DNA of 64,000 bases from an uncultured Alphaproteobacteria bacterium. GTDB lineage: Bacteria; Pseudomonadota; Alphaproteobacteria; Puniceispirillales; UBA1172. The position numbers and the translations under genes were made by a program. The DNA is taken from assembly GCA_958431225.1 (NCBI GenBank), contig OY288107.1, positions 62,001 through 126,000 on the forward strand, written 5' to 3'. Under the pieces are notes generated by a model. That model saw only the letters and a program-made list of their open reading frames with translations. It made no database searches and was not told the DNA's origin. Below are positions 1 through 8,156 of the stretch, one piece after another. Numbering within the stretch: the stretch's first letter is position 1; every line of letters starts with the position of its first letter.

Positions 1-1374
1 TTTCAGTGCTAGAGAAAAACGCCCATCAGGTTCGCCAACCATTTCAAAATAATCGGCAAAATCACCGCGAATCACCCATTCGGGGTCAAGCACCGTGCCT
101 TCAACCCAAACAGCACCCCTAATCACCTCGTTACCATTACTCTCGCCATAAACGACCACGCCATCACTGGGGCGGATATTTTCATTAACCAAGCCCACAG
201 GTCTAACCTCGCCAAAACCATAATCCCTAATATCATGGAGTTCTATTTGCGGGGCTTCCCTAACAGCAATTTTCACATCAACATGCGTAGGGGCATGTTC
301 GCGCCCTGCTGAAACTGCGACTTGGAGCGTGGCATCTTCGGCTTGTCTGCCAGCCATGACGGAAATCACCCCGCGCGCATTGATGCTGTAAGGTCCATCG
401 TAATTTCCTGCCGCATTGCCGACAATGCTGAATTCCATAGTCTCGCCATTGCTAGCGACGGCGTTGATGATGCCTACATAGTCATCATGTTCGCCCATGC
501 TAAATTGCACCTGCACTTCGGGTTCGGCTTCGTCTGTATCCTGATTCAGAATCGTCACGGGATTGGGGCTTAGGGAGGCATCTTCAATGGCTTCAATAGC
601 CGCCCCTATGCCCTCAAACAAATCTTCAATCCCTTCTAGGTTGGTTTCGTCGTGCCCTTGCCCGGCTGCTTGTTTGGCTTTGTTGTGTGCTAGGTATTTT
701 GCCAAGCCTTGCACCACCTGCACGATCATATCATCGCCGGCGGTGTCAATGTAGTTTTTGCGTTCAAGCAATGCTTCGGCGAGTTCGTCAATGTCTAGGT
801 CAGTGGGTGTTTCGCCATCGGCTTCAAGATATAATTTGAGAAAATACTTGAAACTTTGCCCCAAATCTTCGGCGGCACCAATCAAATCGGTGATGGGGGA
901 GGCAATAATGTGTCTGCCGTAAAAATCCGGCGAAGAATAATACCTGCCTTCAAGTTGTTGGTCAGTTGCCGCATCAAATGCACCATCCAAAATCGCCACA
1001 AACGCGCGCCCGTGGAGTGCATCAGGGATATTATGCGCCAAGCCCTCGGCATCGGTGATGAAGCCGTCGGGGTATTGCTCATCTTGGAGGGCGATATCGT
1101 CATCAGTCACGCCATCGACGCCATCCATATCAAAATAAACACGCGCACCTTGCACGGGGCTGGCATTGACGCTCACGGTGTTGCCAGTGCCTCTACTGCC
1201 GCCGCCGCCATCAGAAAAGAGATCATCCAAACTACCGCAAGCCGCAAGCACTACGCCCGAAAGTGTCCAGACGCTTGCCGTGAAGCCCGATGCGGCAAGT
1301 TTTTTGCGCGATGATTTATCGTTATCATCAATGAGGTGGTTGAGATGGTTGTTCCGATTGAGATCATTTGGCAT
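1..1374 (-). CDS. Giant lipoprotein-like adhesin paralogue 1, C-terminus beyond window
   Basis: The frame is open from the ATG at 1374 to the left edge (458 codons, no stop), so only the N-terminal part is seen. It opens with MPNDLNRNN and a hydrophobic stretch SGFTASVWTLSGVVLAAC ending at Cys46, a lipobox-like signal. A glycine/serine linker follows, then SPVQGARVYFDMDGVDG (calcium-loop-like), FITDAEG, ASPITDL and MGEHDDYVG. The same order of motifs begins the genes at 6434, 16892 and 37249. An AAAGGGGA ribosome site lies about 8 nt before the ATG. The family is not assigned beyond 'large cell-surface protein with cadherin-like repeats', because repeats of that kind follow this module in the full-length paralogues. 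Lipid anchoring is inferred from the lipobox only. Confidence 0.85.
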   Translation of the reverse strand, partial: MPNDLNRNNHLNHLIDDNDKSSRKKLAASGFTASVWTLSGVVLAACGSLDDLFSDGGGGSRGTGNTVSVNASPVQGARVYFDMDGVDGVTDDDIALQDEQYPDGFITDAEGLAHNIPDALHGRAFVAILDGAFDAATDQQLEGRYYSSPDFYGRHIIASPITDLIGAAEDLGQSFKYFLKLYLEADGETPTDLDIDELAEALLERKNYIDTAGDDMIVQVVQGLAKYLAHNKAKQAAGQGHDETNLEGIEDLFEGIGAAIEAIEDASLSPNPVTILNQDTDEAEPEVQVQFSMGEHDDYVGIINAVASNGETMEFSIVGNAAGNYDGPYSINARGVISVMAGRQAEDATLQVAVSAGREHAPTHVDVKIAVREAPQIELHDIRDYGFGEVRPVGLVNENIRPSDGVVVYGESNGNEVIRGAVWVEGTVLDPEWVIRGDFADYFEMVGEPDGRFSLALK

Positions 1375-1428
1375 AACTACGTCCCCTTTGTTTCGTGTCA
1401 GATGGTCAAATTTCATCAATATATTGTG

Positions 1429-1456
1429 ATTATACAGGATATATCGCAACAATCAA
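1429..1456 (-). promoter_or_regulatory. Predicted promoter of adhesin paralogue 1
   Basis: On the minus strand TTGATT (1451-1456) and TATAAT (1429-1434) are separated by 16 bp, about 55 bp before the start codon. The same sequence context recurs upstream of the adhesin at 6434 (see 6489-6517), which supports a shared promoter rather than chance. Strength and sigma factor are inferred from consensus only. Confidence 0.6.
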
Positions 1457-1490
1457 CAAAAAAATAAAAAAAAAATTTTCCGCCTTTAAA

Positions 1491-1655
1491 TTCGCGCCCA
1501 CACTTAAATTCGCGCCCACGCCGCCGCGCCATCCCTGCGCGCCATCCCTGTAAATCCGCGCCCACACTTAAATTCGCGCCCACGCCGCCGCATCCGCCCT
1601 GCGCGCCCACGCCGCCGCATCCGCCCTGCGCGCCCACGCCGCCGCGCCGTCCCTG
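1491..1655. repeat. GC-rich tandem/degenerate repeat, locus A
   Basis: Units of the form CGCGCCCACGCCGCCGCGCC, alternating with CATCCCTG and TTAAATTCGCGCCCACA, recur through this stretch. The same word set appears at 16985-17086 and 18162-18260, always beside an adhesin or GNAT locus. It can be read as an open frame on the minus strand, but the product would be a low-complexity Gly/Arg string, so it is not called as a gene. Together with the promoter it fills the 311-bp gap between two adhesin genes. Confidence 0.8.
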
Positions 1656-1685
1656 CCATTACTAAATTAAAATATGCCACTCCTT

Positions 1686-4600
1686 TTAGACTAGGTCTGG
1701 GGTTAGATCTGGTATTGGAATTGGGCTGTCTTCGTCTGGGATGACTACCTCTGCCTCTGATGCGTGGCGGGTTGGGATTTGTGCGGGGGCTGGGGCGGAG
1801 GCTGGGGTGGAGGCTGGGGCTTTAATCACGTTTATGGTGCCGCGCGCATAAGCCACCGCACCGCTAACGTGTTCTGCTTTGACGATTAGATTGTAGGTGT
1901 CGCGGGTTTCGTAATCAAAAACTGCGCCGTCGGTGATGATGATTGCGCCGGTGTGGGTGGTAATCGTAAATGTACCCGCATAATCATCAATTAGCGAAAA
2001 AGTGATATCGTTCAATGACCCCTCAAATCGCGCCAATGACCCTGAAAGACCTGCGCTTGTAAATCCAGGACCTAACTCAAACACGCTACTCCCTTCTATG
2101 ATGTTGCCGTTGAAGAAGGTTATATCGGTAAAAACTATGCCAGAATGCGCTATATCAATGGCATCTTTATCTCTATCGGGGTCGGGGTGGCGCGCTGTGC
2201 TATACACGACACCAGAACCATCTGTGTAGGAAATTCTTACTCCGTAGCCATCAAGGGCAGTCGTGCCAGTGGGAATCGTATAAACCGCCCTAGTCGCGCC
2301 AGCAATATCGCCATCGGCATTATACCACTGATACCTATACCCCGCACCAGTAACGCCATTGGGGTCTTCTTCAAGGTGAAATGCCTCCAATGTCGCCCCT
2401 GCTTCAACATGACCTATAATGATAGATTCTGTTACGCCCTCATCGGCATCAATGACTCTGATCGTGCCACGCGCATAAGCCTCCGCACCGCTAGCGTGTT
2501 CTGCCTTGACGATTAGATTGTAGGTATCGCGGGTCTCATAATCAAAAACCGCATCGTCGGTGATGGTGATTGAGCCGGTGTAGGGGGTGATTGTGAATGT
2601 GCCAGCATAATCATCAACTAGCGAAAAGGTGATATCACGCAATGAACCCTCAAAACGCGCCAATGACCCTGAGAGAGATGCGCTTGTAGCCCCAGGACCT
2701 AACACAAATACGCTAGTTCCTTCTACGACATTCCCATTGAAGAAATTTATATCAGTAAAAACTATGCCCGAATGCGCTATATCAATGGCATCTTTATCTT
2801 TTTCGGGGTCGGGATGGCGGTTTGTGCTATACACGGCGCCAGAACCATCTGTGTAGGAAATCCTTACCCCATAACTAGCAAAATCGGTCGTGCCAGTGGG
2901 AAGCGTATAAGTCGTGCTAGTCGCGCCGGCAATATCACCATTGGCATTATACCATTGATACCTATAACCGGCGGCAGTCACGCCATTGGGGTCTTCTTCA
3001 AGGTGTAGCACTTCCCATGTTGTGCCGGCTTCGGCATGACCTACGATGATAGATTCCGTGATACCCTCATCGGCATCAATGACGTTGATAGTGCCACGCG
3101 CATAAGCCACCGCACCGCTAGCGTGTTCTGCTTTGACGATTAGATTGTAGGTGTCGCGGGTTTCATAATCAAAAACTGCGCCATCGGCTATGGTGATTGA
3201 GCCGGTGTAGGGGGTGATTGTGAATGTGCCAGCATAATCATCAACTAGCGAAAAAGTGATATCGTCCAATACCCCCTTAAACCGCGCCAAGGAACCTGAA
3301 AGCCCCGCGCTTGAAACCCCGTTGCCAAAATCAAACACGCCAGTTCCTTCTACGATGTTGCCGTTGAAGAAGGTTATGTCGGTAAAAATTATGCCCGAAT
3401 GCGCTATATCAATGGCATCTTTATCTTTGTCGGGGTCGGGATGGCGCGCTGTGCTATATACGACACCCGAGCCATCTGTGTAGGAAATTCTTACCCCATA
3501 ACCCGCGAGAGCCGTTGTGCCGGCGGGAATCGTATAAACCGCCCTAGTTGCACCGGCAATATCACCATCAGCATTATACCACTGATAACGATACCCCGCA
3601 CCTGTAACGCCGTTAGGGTCTTCTTCAAGATGAAATGCCTCCAATGTCGCCCCTGCTTCAACATGACCTATGATGATAGATTCGGTTATCCCCTCATCGG
3701 CATCAATGACGTTGATAGTGCCGCGCGCATAAGCCACAGCACCGCTAGCGTGTTCTGCTTTGATGATTAGATTGTAAGTGTTGCGGGTTTCGTAATCAAA
3801 CACCGCATTTTCGGCGATGGTGATTGAGCCGGTGTAAGGGGTGATTGTAAATGCGCCCCAGTAATCATCAACGAGCGAAAAGGTAATATCATTTAATGAA
3901 CCATCCAGCCTTGCCAAAGAACCTGATAAACCCCTACTTGAAACCCCCGCACCGAAATCAAATACGCCAGTTCCTTCTACGATATTGCCATTGAATAATG
4001 CTATATTCTCAAACACTATGCCCGAAAGGGTTATATCAATAGCGTCTTTATCTTTATCAGGGTCGGGGTGGCGCGCTGTGCTATAGACAGCACCCGAGCC
4101 ATCCGTATAAGAAATCCTAACCCCATAACTAGCAAAATCAGTTGCGCCAGCGGGAAGCGTATAAGTCGCCCTAGTTGCGCCGGCAATATCGCCATCTGCA
4201 TTATACCACTGATACCTATACCCTCTGCCAGTAACGCCATTGGGGTCTTCTTCAATGTGTAGCACTTCCAGTGTTGCGCCAGATTCGGCATGCCCGATGA
4301 TGATAGATTCGGTTATCCCCTCATCGGTGTCAATGATGTTGATGGTGCCGCGAATGTAAGCTTCAACACCGCTTTCATGTTCCGCCTTGACGATGAGATT
4401 GTAGGTGTTCTGCGTCTCATAATCAAAAACCGCGCCATCGGCGATAGCGATTGCGGCGGTGTAGGGGTTAATCGTAAATGCGCCCCAGTAATCATCAACG
4501 AGCGCATAGGTGAAACCGAGGGGCGAACCACCTAGCCTTGCTAAAGAGCCTGAAAGTGCCGTGCTTGAAACTCCAAAACCAAAATCAAACACGCCGCTTC

Positions 4601-6434
4601 CCTCTACGATATTGCCACTGAATGGAGCTAAATCATCAAAAACTATGCCCGAATGGGCTATATCAATGGCATCTTTATCTTTGTAGATATTCGCATGACG
4701 CGCTGTGCTATAGACAGCACCAGTCTTATCCGTGTAAGAAACCCTTACCCCATAGCCAGCAAACGCCGTTGTGCCGGCGGGAATCGTATAGGTCGCCCTC
4801 GTCGCACCGGCAATATCGCCATCGGCATTATACCACTGATACCGATACCCCGCATCATCAACGCCATCGGGGTCTTGTGCAATGTGCAGTGCCTCTAATG
4901 TTGTGCCGGCTTCGGCATGCCCGATGATGATAATCTCTGCCGGACCTTCTTCCACATCGGCTACATTGATGGTGAATTCTAGGGGGTTGGAATGCACGTC
5001 ATCTTCACCACGTTCTTCAATAGCCCGAACCCGCAAATCAATGACGCCATTAGCAATCTCTTCAAAATTTAACGAATGGTCAGGTTTCAGCACCAGATTA
5101 AAACTACCGCCCTCCCCGCTTACAATATCAAATTTATTGGCGAAATTGAAACCTGTGGGGGTCGCTTCACGTATCTCCCATGTGGGGTTGCTTGCGGTGG
5201 TTGTGATGCCGGTGATGCCTGTTGCGGCACCTATGACATTTTCCGCTATTCTGCCGATGGTTATGTCTGCGCCGTTATTGGTGCCCGGGTGCAAAGTCGG
5301 GGCGGCGGCGACGGTGATTTCCACTTCAACGATTTCGCTTTCATGCCTATTTCTGACTTCAACCAATAAAGTGATGGTGCCTTCTTCCAGTGCTTCTACG
5401 CTATCGGCAACCGAGATAATCCCCCGTTGTTGGTTGATGGTGAAACTCGCATATGTCTCACGCGGTGCGGTTCTATAATTGCCCGCATGGTTAGGGTCAG
5501 CTTCAATAAAACGATAGGTTATGCCGCCCCCATGACTCACCGCCGTGATGGTGGTGATATGTTTATCATACTGCCCGATTTTGACATCTATATCAACGAT
5601 ATTGGTGTTGGCTTCATCCGCATCTTGATTAGCAATTTTGAGCGTGTCGTCCCCATCCCCAACCAGCAATGCCGCGACGCGATTCTGCACCGCGGCGATT
5701 TGTGCGTTGGCATCGGCATTAGTATCGTGTTCTTCCGACAAATAGACCGCCAAGGCTTCCACGCCAGACCCGACGCCAAGATAGTTATCGGTGTTAAGAA
5801 TATCGGCTAATAGATTATCGCGGGCTTGTTGTTGTTCGGGCATCAAATCAACGGGGCTATAGCCTAGCAATGCGGCAACCACATCTGCGGAAGATTCCCC
5901 CGCATCCATCTGCTTGGCGATGAAATCGGTAATCGGCGAGGCGAGGATATGTTCATTATTGGCATCAGCAATAGAACGGAAATGGCTATTTGCCGGGAAT
6001 GGCTCGCCGGTATCGGCATCAATCGCACCGCTAAGGTCGGCGATGAACGGCAAGCCATGTAATTCGGCAGGGATATTGTTAGCCCGCCCGGTGGCATCGG
6101 TGATAAAGCCTTCGGGATATTGCGCGTCTTGTGCGGCTTTTTCGCGCACATCAAGCATCCCATCACCATTGGCATCAAAGCGATAAAAATAAAGCCGTGC
6201 GCCTTGAATGGGGCTTTTTTGCACTTGAAGCGCACCACCGCTAGCGGCGGAGTTGCCGCCACCACTGCCGCCGCCATCATCTAAACCCAAAAAATCCTCA
6301 ACCGAACCACAAGCCACCAACACCACACCCGAAAGCGTCCAAACACTAGCCGTAAAACCCGATGAAGCTAATCTTTGGCGCGATTCTGCGCGCCCATTAA
6401 ACAAATTCTGCCGTGTAGTAAGATCATTCGGCAT
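1686..6434 (-). CDS. Giant lipoprotein-like adhesin with five 209-residue tandem repeats (1582 aa)
   Basis: Probable surface adhesin. Residues 1-42 carry the family signal SGFTASVWTLSGVVLVAC, with Cys42 as lipobox cysteine, followed by a Gly/Ser linker. Residues about 70-230 contain a calcium-loop-like DANGDGMLD and the conserved ASPITDFIA. Around residue 280 is IGQYDKHIT, the counterpart of IGEHD in the paralogues. Residues about 491-1535 are five near-identical 209-residue units, each with RYQWYNADGDIAGAT, YGVRxSYTD and VFDYETxxTYNLIVKAEH; the last motif is cadherin-like. There is no RTX tail; the end is Pro/Ala-rich then acidic (IPDEDSPIPIPDL), resembling the end of the 2911-residue paralogue. 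The start is ATG with a G-rich ribosome site. Ligand and export route are unknown. Confidence 0.85.
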   Translation of the reverse strand: MPNDLTTRQNLFNGRAESRQRLASSGFTASVWTLSGVVLVACGSVEDFLGLDDGGGSGGGNSAASGGALQVQKSPIQGARLYFYRFDANGDGMLDVREKAAQDAQYPEGFITDATGRANNIPAELHGLPFIADLSGAIDADTGEPFPANSHFRSIADANNEHILASPITDFIAKQMDAGESSADVVAALLGYSPVDLMPEQQQARDNLLADILNTDNYLGVGSGVEALAVYLSEEHDTNADANAQIAAVQNRVAALLVGDGDDTLKIANQDADEANTNIVDIDVKIGQYDKHITTITAVSHGGGITYRFIEADPNHAGNYRTAPRETYASFTINQQRGIISVADSVEALEEGTITLLVEVRNRHESEIVEVEITVAAAPTLHPGTNNGADITIGRIAENVIGAATGITGITTTASNPTWEIREATPTGFNFANKFDIVSGEGGSFNLVLKPDHSLNFEEIANGVIDLRVRAIEERGEDDVHSNPLEFTINVADVEEGPAEIIIIGHAEAGTTLEALHIAQDPDGVDDAGYRYQWYNADGDIAGATRATYTIPAGTTAFAGYGVRVSYTDKTGAVYSTARHANIYKDKDAIDIAHSGIVFDDLAPFSGNIVEGSGVFDFGFGVSSTALSGSLARLGGSPLGFTYALVDDYWGAFTINPYTAAIAIADGAVFDYETQNTYNLIVKAEHESGVEAYIRGTINIIDTDEGITESIIIGHAESGATLEVLHIEEDPNGVTGRGYRYQWYNADGDIAGATRATYTLPAGATDFASYGVRISYTDGSGAVYSTARHPDPDKDKDAIDITLSGIVFENIALFNGNIVEGTGVFDFGAGVSSRGLSGSLARLDGSLNDITFSLVDDYWGAFTITPYTGSITIAENAVFDYETRNTYNLIIKAEHASGAVAYARGTINVIDADEGITESIIIGHVEAGATLEAFHLEEDPNGVTGAGYRYQWYNADGDIAGATRAVYTIPAGTTALAGYGVRISYTDGSGVVYSTARHPDPDKDKDAIDIAHSGIIFTDITFFNGNIVEGTGVFDFGNGVSSAGLSGSLARFKGVLDDITFSLVDDYAGTFTITPYTGSITIADGAVFDYETRDTYNLIVKAEHASGAVAYARGTINVIDADEGITESIIVGHAEAGTTWEVLHLEEDPNGVTAAGYRYQWYNANGDIAGATSTTYTLPTGTTDFASYGVRISYTDGSGAVYSTNRHPDPEKDKDAIDIAHSGIVFTDINFFNGNVVEGTSVFVLGPGATSASLSGSLARFEGSLRDITFSLVDDYAGTFTITPYTGSITITDDAVFDYETRDTYNLIVKAEHASGAEAYARGTIRVIDADEGVTESIIIGHVEAGATLEAFHLEEDPNGVTGAGYRYQWYNADGDIAGATRAVYTIPTGTTALDGYGVRISYTDGSGVVYSTARHPDPDRDKDAIDIAHSGIVFTDITFFNGNIIEGSSVFELGPGFTSAGLSGSLARFEGSLNDITFSLIDDYAGTFTITTHTGAIIITDGAVFDYETRDTYNLIVKAEHVSGAVAYARGTINVIKAPASTPASAPAPAQIPTRHASEAEVVIPDEDSPIPIPDLTPDLV
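1827..4961 (-). repeat. Five tandem 627-bp coding repeats
   Basis: Equivalent positions recur every 627 bp (for example the same segment at about 2002, 2629 and 3256), an exact multiple of three. Units near the 3' end of the gene are more alike at DNA level than the one nearest the N-terminus, which has diverged (QDPDGVDDAG instead of EEDPNGVTG). This pattern suggests expansion by unequal recombination. Unit boundaries are given to within a few tens of bases. Confidence 0.85.
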
Positions 6435-6488
6435 AATGAAACCCCCTTTATTGTGCCTAGATAATCAATCTTCATCAATATATTGCGT

Positions 6489-6517
6489 ATTATGATAGGA
6501 TATATCGCAATAATCAA
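6489..6517 (-). promoter_or_regulatory. Predicted promoter of the 1582-aa adhesin
   Basis: On the minus strand TTGATT (6512-6517) is followed after 17 bp by CATAAT (6489-6494). The flanking sequence (GCGATATATCCT, AATATATTGATGA) matches the region upstream of adhesin paralogue 1, so the two genes share a promoter. Confidence 0.6.
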
Positions 6518-6659
6518 CAAAAAAATAAATCCTTGAGCCAAGAACGGGGCTTTTCTAGACGTGGAGCGCAATCTCGCGCATTCTCGCACAAGCATACATC
6601 ATTCTGTATAATAATCAAACACAACGCCTTACGCAGTGGTGATTGCTGTGATATTTCGC

Positions 6660-6687
6660 TTGAAGTATGGTGCGGATGTGATACGAA
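6660..6687 (+). promoter_or_regulatory. Conserved leader box 1, upstream of GNAT copy 1
   Basis: TTGAAG, 16 bp, TACGAA, then an AGGGGA stretch and the ribosome site GGAGG, with the start codon 24 nt beyond the box. The same TTGnAn-16-TACGAA arrangement with shared spacer bases (TATG, GTGATACGAA) occurs four times in the window: before both GNAT genes and before both rows of small antitoxin-like genes. It may be a weak promoter, an operator, or both; the -10 match is poor. Confidence 0.5.
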
Positions 6688-6711
6688 CAGGGGAGAATGG
6701 AGGAAAATACT

Positions 6712-7215
6712 ATGCCCGTAACACCTGAACAACGACAAATCGTGCCTTTTGATAGCAAAGCCCATAACCGCACCAATTTTTCGTGCGGCAGTCCCGCCCT
6801 AGACCGCTACATCCGCGAAATCGCCTCCCAAGATGTGAAGCGCGATTTAGCACGGATTTTTGTTGTGCTAGATGGGGTGGATGTGGTGGGGTTTTATAGT
6901 TTGAGTGGAGATACCATCGAAAAAGATGACCTTCCTGAAAGTCATGCCAAAAAACTGCCCAATCGTTCTATTCCGGCGGTTTTGCTGGGTCGGCTTGCGA
7001 TTGATAACACGCAACAGGGGCAAGGTTTAGGCGTGGGGATGTTGATGGATGCACAGGATCGAATTTTGCGTGCTTCTGAATTGATTGGTTTTTATGCGGT
7101 CACCGTTGATGCCAAGGATGGTGTAGTGGAGTTTTATTTGAAATATGGTTTTATCCGCTTTGCCAGCGATCCTAATCGTTTGTTTTTGCCCATGCGAACC
7201 ATACGTACGTTTTAG
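6712..7215 (+). CDS. GNAT acetyltransferase toxin, TacT/AtaT-like, copy 1 (167 aa)
   Basis: Predicted GNAT-family acetyltransferase of the kind that acetylates aminoacyl-tRNA and blocks translation in DUF1778-GNAT toxin-antitoxin pairs. The acetyl-CoA loop is QGQGLG (residues 102-107) within LGRLAIDNTQQGQGLG. The family's C-terminal signature is present as VDAKD and FYLKYGF (141-147), with Tyr142 the likely catalytic tyrosine, ending in RLFLPM. The start at 6712 is chosen over an in-frame ATG at 6697 because GGAGG lies just before it and the second copy begins at the same residue. Normally the antitoxin precedes the toxin; here the toxin comes first and a row of antitoxin-like small genes follows. 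tRNA acetylation is family knowledge and was not tested here. Confidence 0.85.
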   Translation: MPVTPEQRQIVPFDSKAHNRTNFSCGSPALDRYIREIASQDVKRDLARIFVVLDGVDVVGFYSLSGDTIEKDDLPESHAKKLPNRSIPAVLLGRLAIDNTQQGQGLGVGMLMDAQDRILRASELIGFYAVTVDAKDGVVEFYLKYGFIRFASDPNRLFLPMRTIRTF

Positions 7216-7228
7216 ATTAAGATTCTGC

Positions 7229-7256
7229 TTGCAATATGTGGTGAATGTGATACGAA
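7229..7256 (+). promoter_or_regulatory. Conserved leader box 2, upstream of antitoxin-like row 1
   Basis: TTGCAA, 16 bp, TACGAA, immediately after the GNAT stop codon and 24 nt before the first small gene. Matching spacer bases with the box before the toxin suggest that toxin and antitoxin row share one control sequence but can be transcribed separately. Confidence 0.5.
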
Positions 7257-7279
7257 TAGGGGAAAGGAGAGTGAATACT

Positions 7280-7483
7280 ATGTCTGTAGCGGTTAAAAAG
7301 AAATCAGAATCCTGTGCTGATGTTGAGCATCAGGCGCAACCTGCTGAGGAGCAATTTGGCTTTGCGCCTACGAGGATTTCTCAGGAAGATTGGGATATGC
7401 TTATGGAAGTTATGGAAAACCCGCCTGAGCCTAACGAGGCTATGCGGGCAGCTTGGGCTAAATACCAAAGCAGTAAAGGTTAG
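7280..7483 (+). CDS. Mini antitoxin-like protein, array 1 unit A (67 aa)
   Basis: Begins MSVAVKKKSESCADVEHQ, preceded by a strong GGAAAGGAGA ribosome site. The N-terminal 30 residues are polar and probably disordered. The rest, ISQEDWDMLMEVMENPPEPNEAMRAAW split by eye into a W-containing helix, the NPPEP turn and a terminal helix, matches the C-terminal toxin-binding tail of DUF1778 antitoxins (AtaR, TacA families). The ribbon-helix-helix DNA-binding half of that family (usual length about 90 residues) is absent. It directly follows the GNAT gene, so the likely role is neutralisation of that toxin by its tail alone. Function is inferred. Confidence 0.75.
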   Translation: MSVAVKKKSESCADVEHQAQPAEEQFGFAPTRISQEDWDMLMEVMENPPEPNEAMRAAWAKYQSSKG

Positions 7484-7486
7484 TCT

Positions 7487-7678
7487 GTGGCATCCTTGAA
7501 GAAATCAGAATCCTGTGCTGATGTTGAGCATCAGGCGCAACCTGCTGAGGAGCAATTTGGCTTTGAGCCTACGAGAATTTCTCAGGCGGATTGGGATATG
7601 CTTATGGAAGTTATGGAAAACCCGCCTGAACCGGGTGAAAAATTGCGGGCTCTTTTTGCTAAATATCCCAGAGGCTAG
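7487..7678 (+). CDS. Mini antitoxin-like protein, array 1 unit B (63 aa)
   Basis: The GTG start lies 3 nt after the stop of unit A, with AAAGG upstream, so coupled re-initiation is likely. The protein (MASLKKSESC at the start) has the same DUF1778-tail core, ISQADWDMLMEVMENPPEPG, and ends EKLRALFAKYPRG. The NPPEPGEKL stretch is the closest in the array to the classical AtaR-type tail. It stays in the same reading frame as its neighbours. Confidence 0.75.
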   Translation: MASLKKSESCADVEHQAQPAEEQFGFEPTRISQADWDMLMEVMENPPEPGEKLRALFAKYPRG

Positions 7679-7681
7679 GCA

Positions 7682-7879
7682 ATGGCATCCAAAACGAAGT
7701 CAGAATCCTGTGCTGATGTTGCGCATCAGGCGCAACCTGCTGAGGAGCAATTTGGCTTTGCGCCTACGAGGATTTCTCAGGAAGATTGGGATATGCTTAT
7801 GGAAGTTATGGAAAACCCGCCTGAGCCTAACGAGGCTATGCGGGCAGCTTGGGCTAAATACCAAAGCAGTAAAGGTTAG
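7682..7879 (+). CDS. Mini antitoxin-like protein, array 1 unit C (65 aa)
   Basis: The ATG start lies 3 nt after the stop of unit B. It begins MASKTKSESCADVAHQ and then runs almost identically to unit A (FAPTRISQEDWD, ending MRAAWAKYQSSKG). The A/C and B/D likeness shows that a two-gene block was duplicated. Same DUF1778-tail prediction as its neighbours. Confidence 0.75.
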   Translation: MASKTKSESCADVAHQAQPAEEQFGFAPTRISQEDWDMLMEVMENPPEPNEAMRAAWAKYQSSKG

Positions 7880-7882
7880 TCT

Positions 7883-8074
7883 GTGGCATCCTTGAAGAAA
7901 TCAGAATCCTGTGCTGATGTTGAGCATCAGACGCAACCTGCTGAGGAACAATTTGGCTTTGAGCCTACAATACTTTCTCAGGCGGATTGGGATTTTATGA
8001 TGGAAGTATTGGAAAACCCGCCTAAGCCTAATGCGGCTTTGCGGGCTCTTTTTGCTAAATATCCCCGAGGCTAG
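7883..8074 (+). CDS. Mini antitoxin-like protein, array 1 unit D (63 aa)
   Basis: The GTG start lies 3 nt after the stop of unit C. The start and end resemble unit B, but the core differs (ILSQADWDFMMEVLENPPKPN), which is the version also found in the second locus. This suggests gene conversion or shuffling between loci. It is the last unit; the 82 bp to the convergent adhesin stop hold no clear terminator. Confidence 0.75.
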   Translation: MASLKKSESCADVEHQTQPAEEQFGFEPTILSQADWDFMMEVLENPPKPNAALRALFAKYPRG

Positions 8075-8156
8075 GTGATTTGGGCTTGCTTTGTTTGTGG
8101 GGGGTGTTCTTTACCCTAGCGACTTGTTCGGCTTTATTTGCGTTGTGCCTTCCCTG

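Noticed and set aside
1416..1637. 73-codon Gly/Arg-rich frame upstream of an adhesin
   Set aside because: It is a translation of the GC-rich repeat and covers the predicted promoter.
2002..3770. Antisense frames of 75-123 codons repeated inside the 1582-aa adhesin
   Set aside because: They recur because the coding repeat recurs; codon pattern and lack of start signals mark them as shadows.
1827..4961. CRISPR-like repetition
   Set aside because: Units are 627 bp, in frame and coding; there are no short repeats with unique spacers anywhere in the window.
6697..6711. Earlier in-frame start for GNAT copy 1
   Set aside because: It would place the ribosome site inside the gene, and copy 2 starts at the equivalent of 6712.
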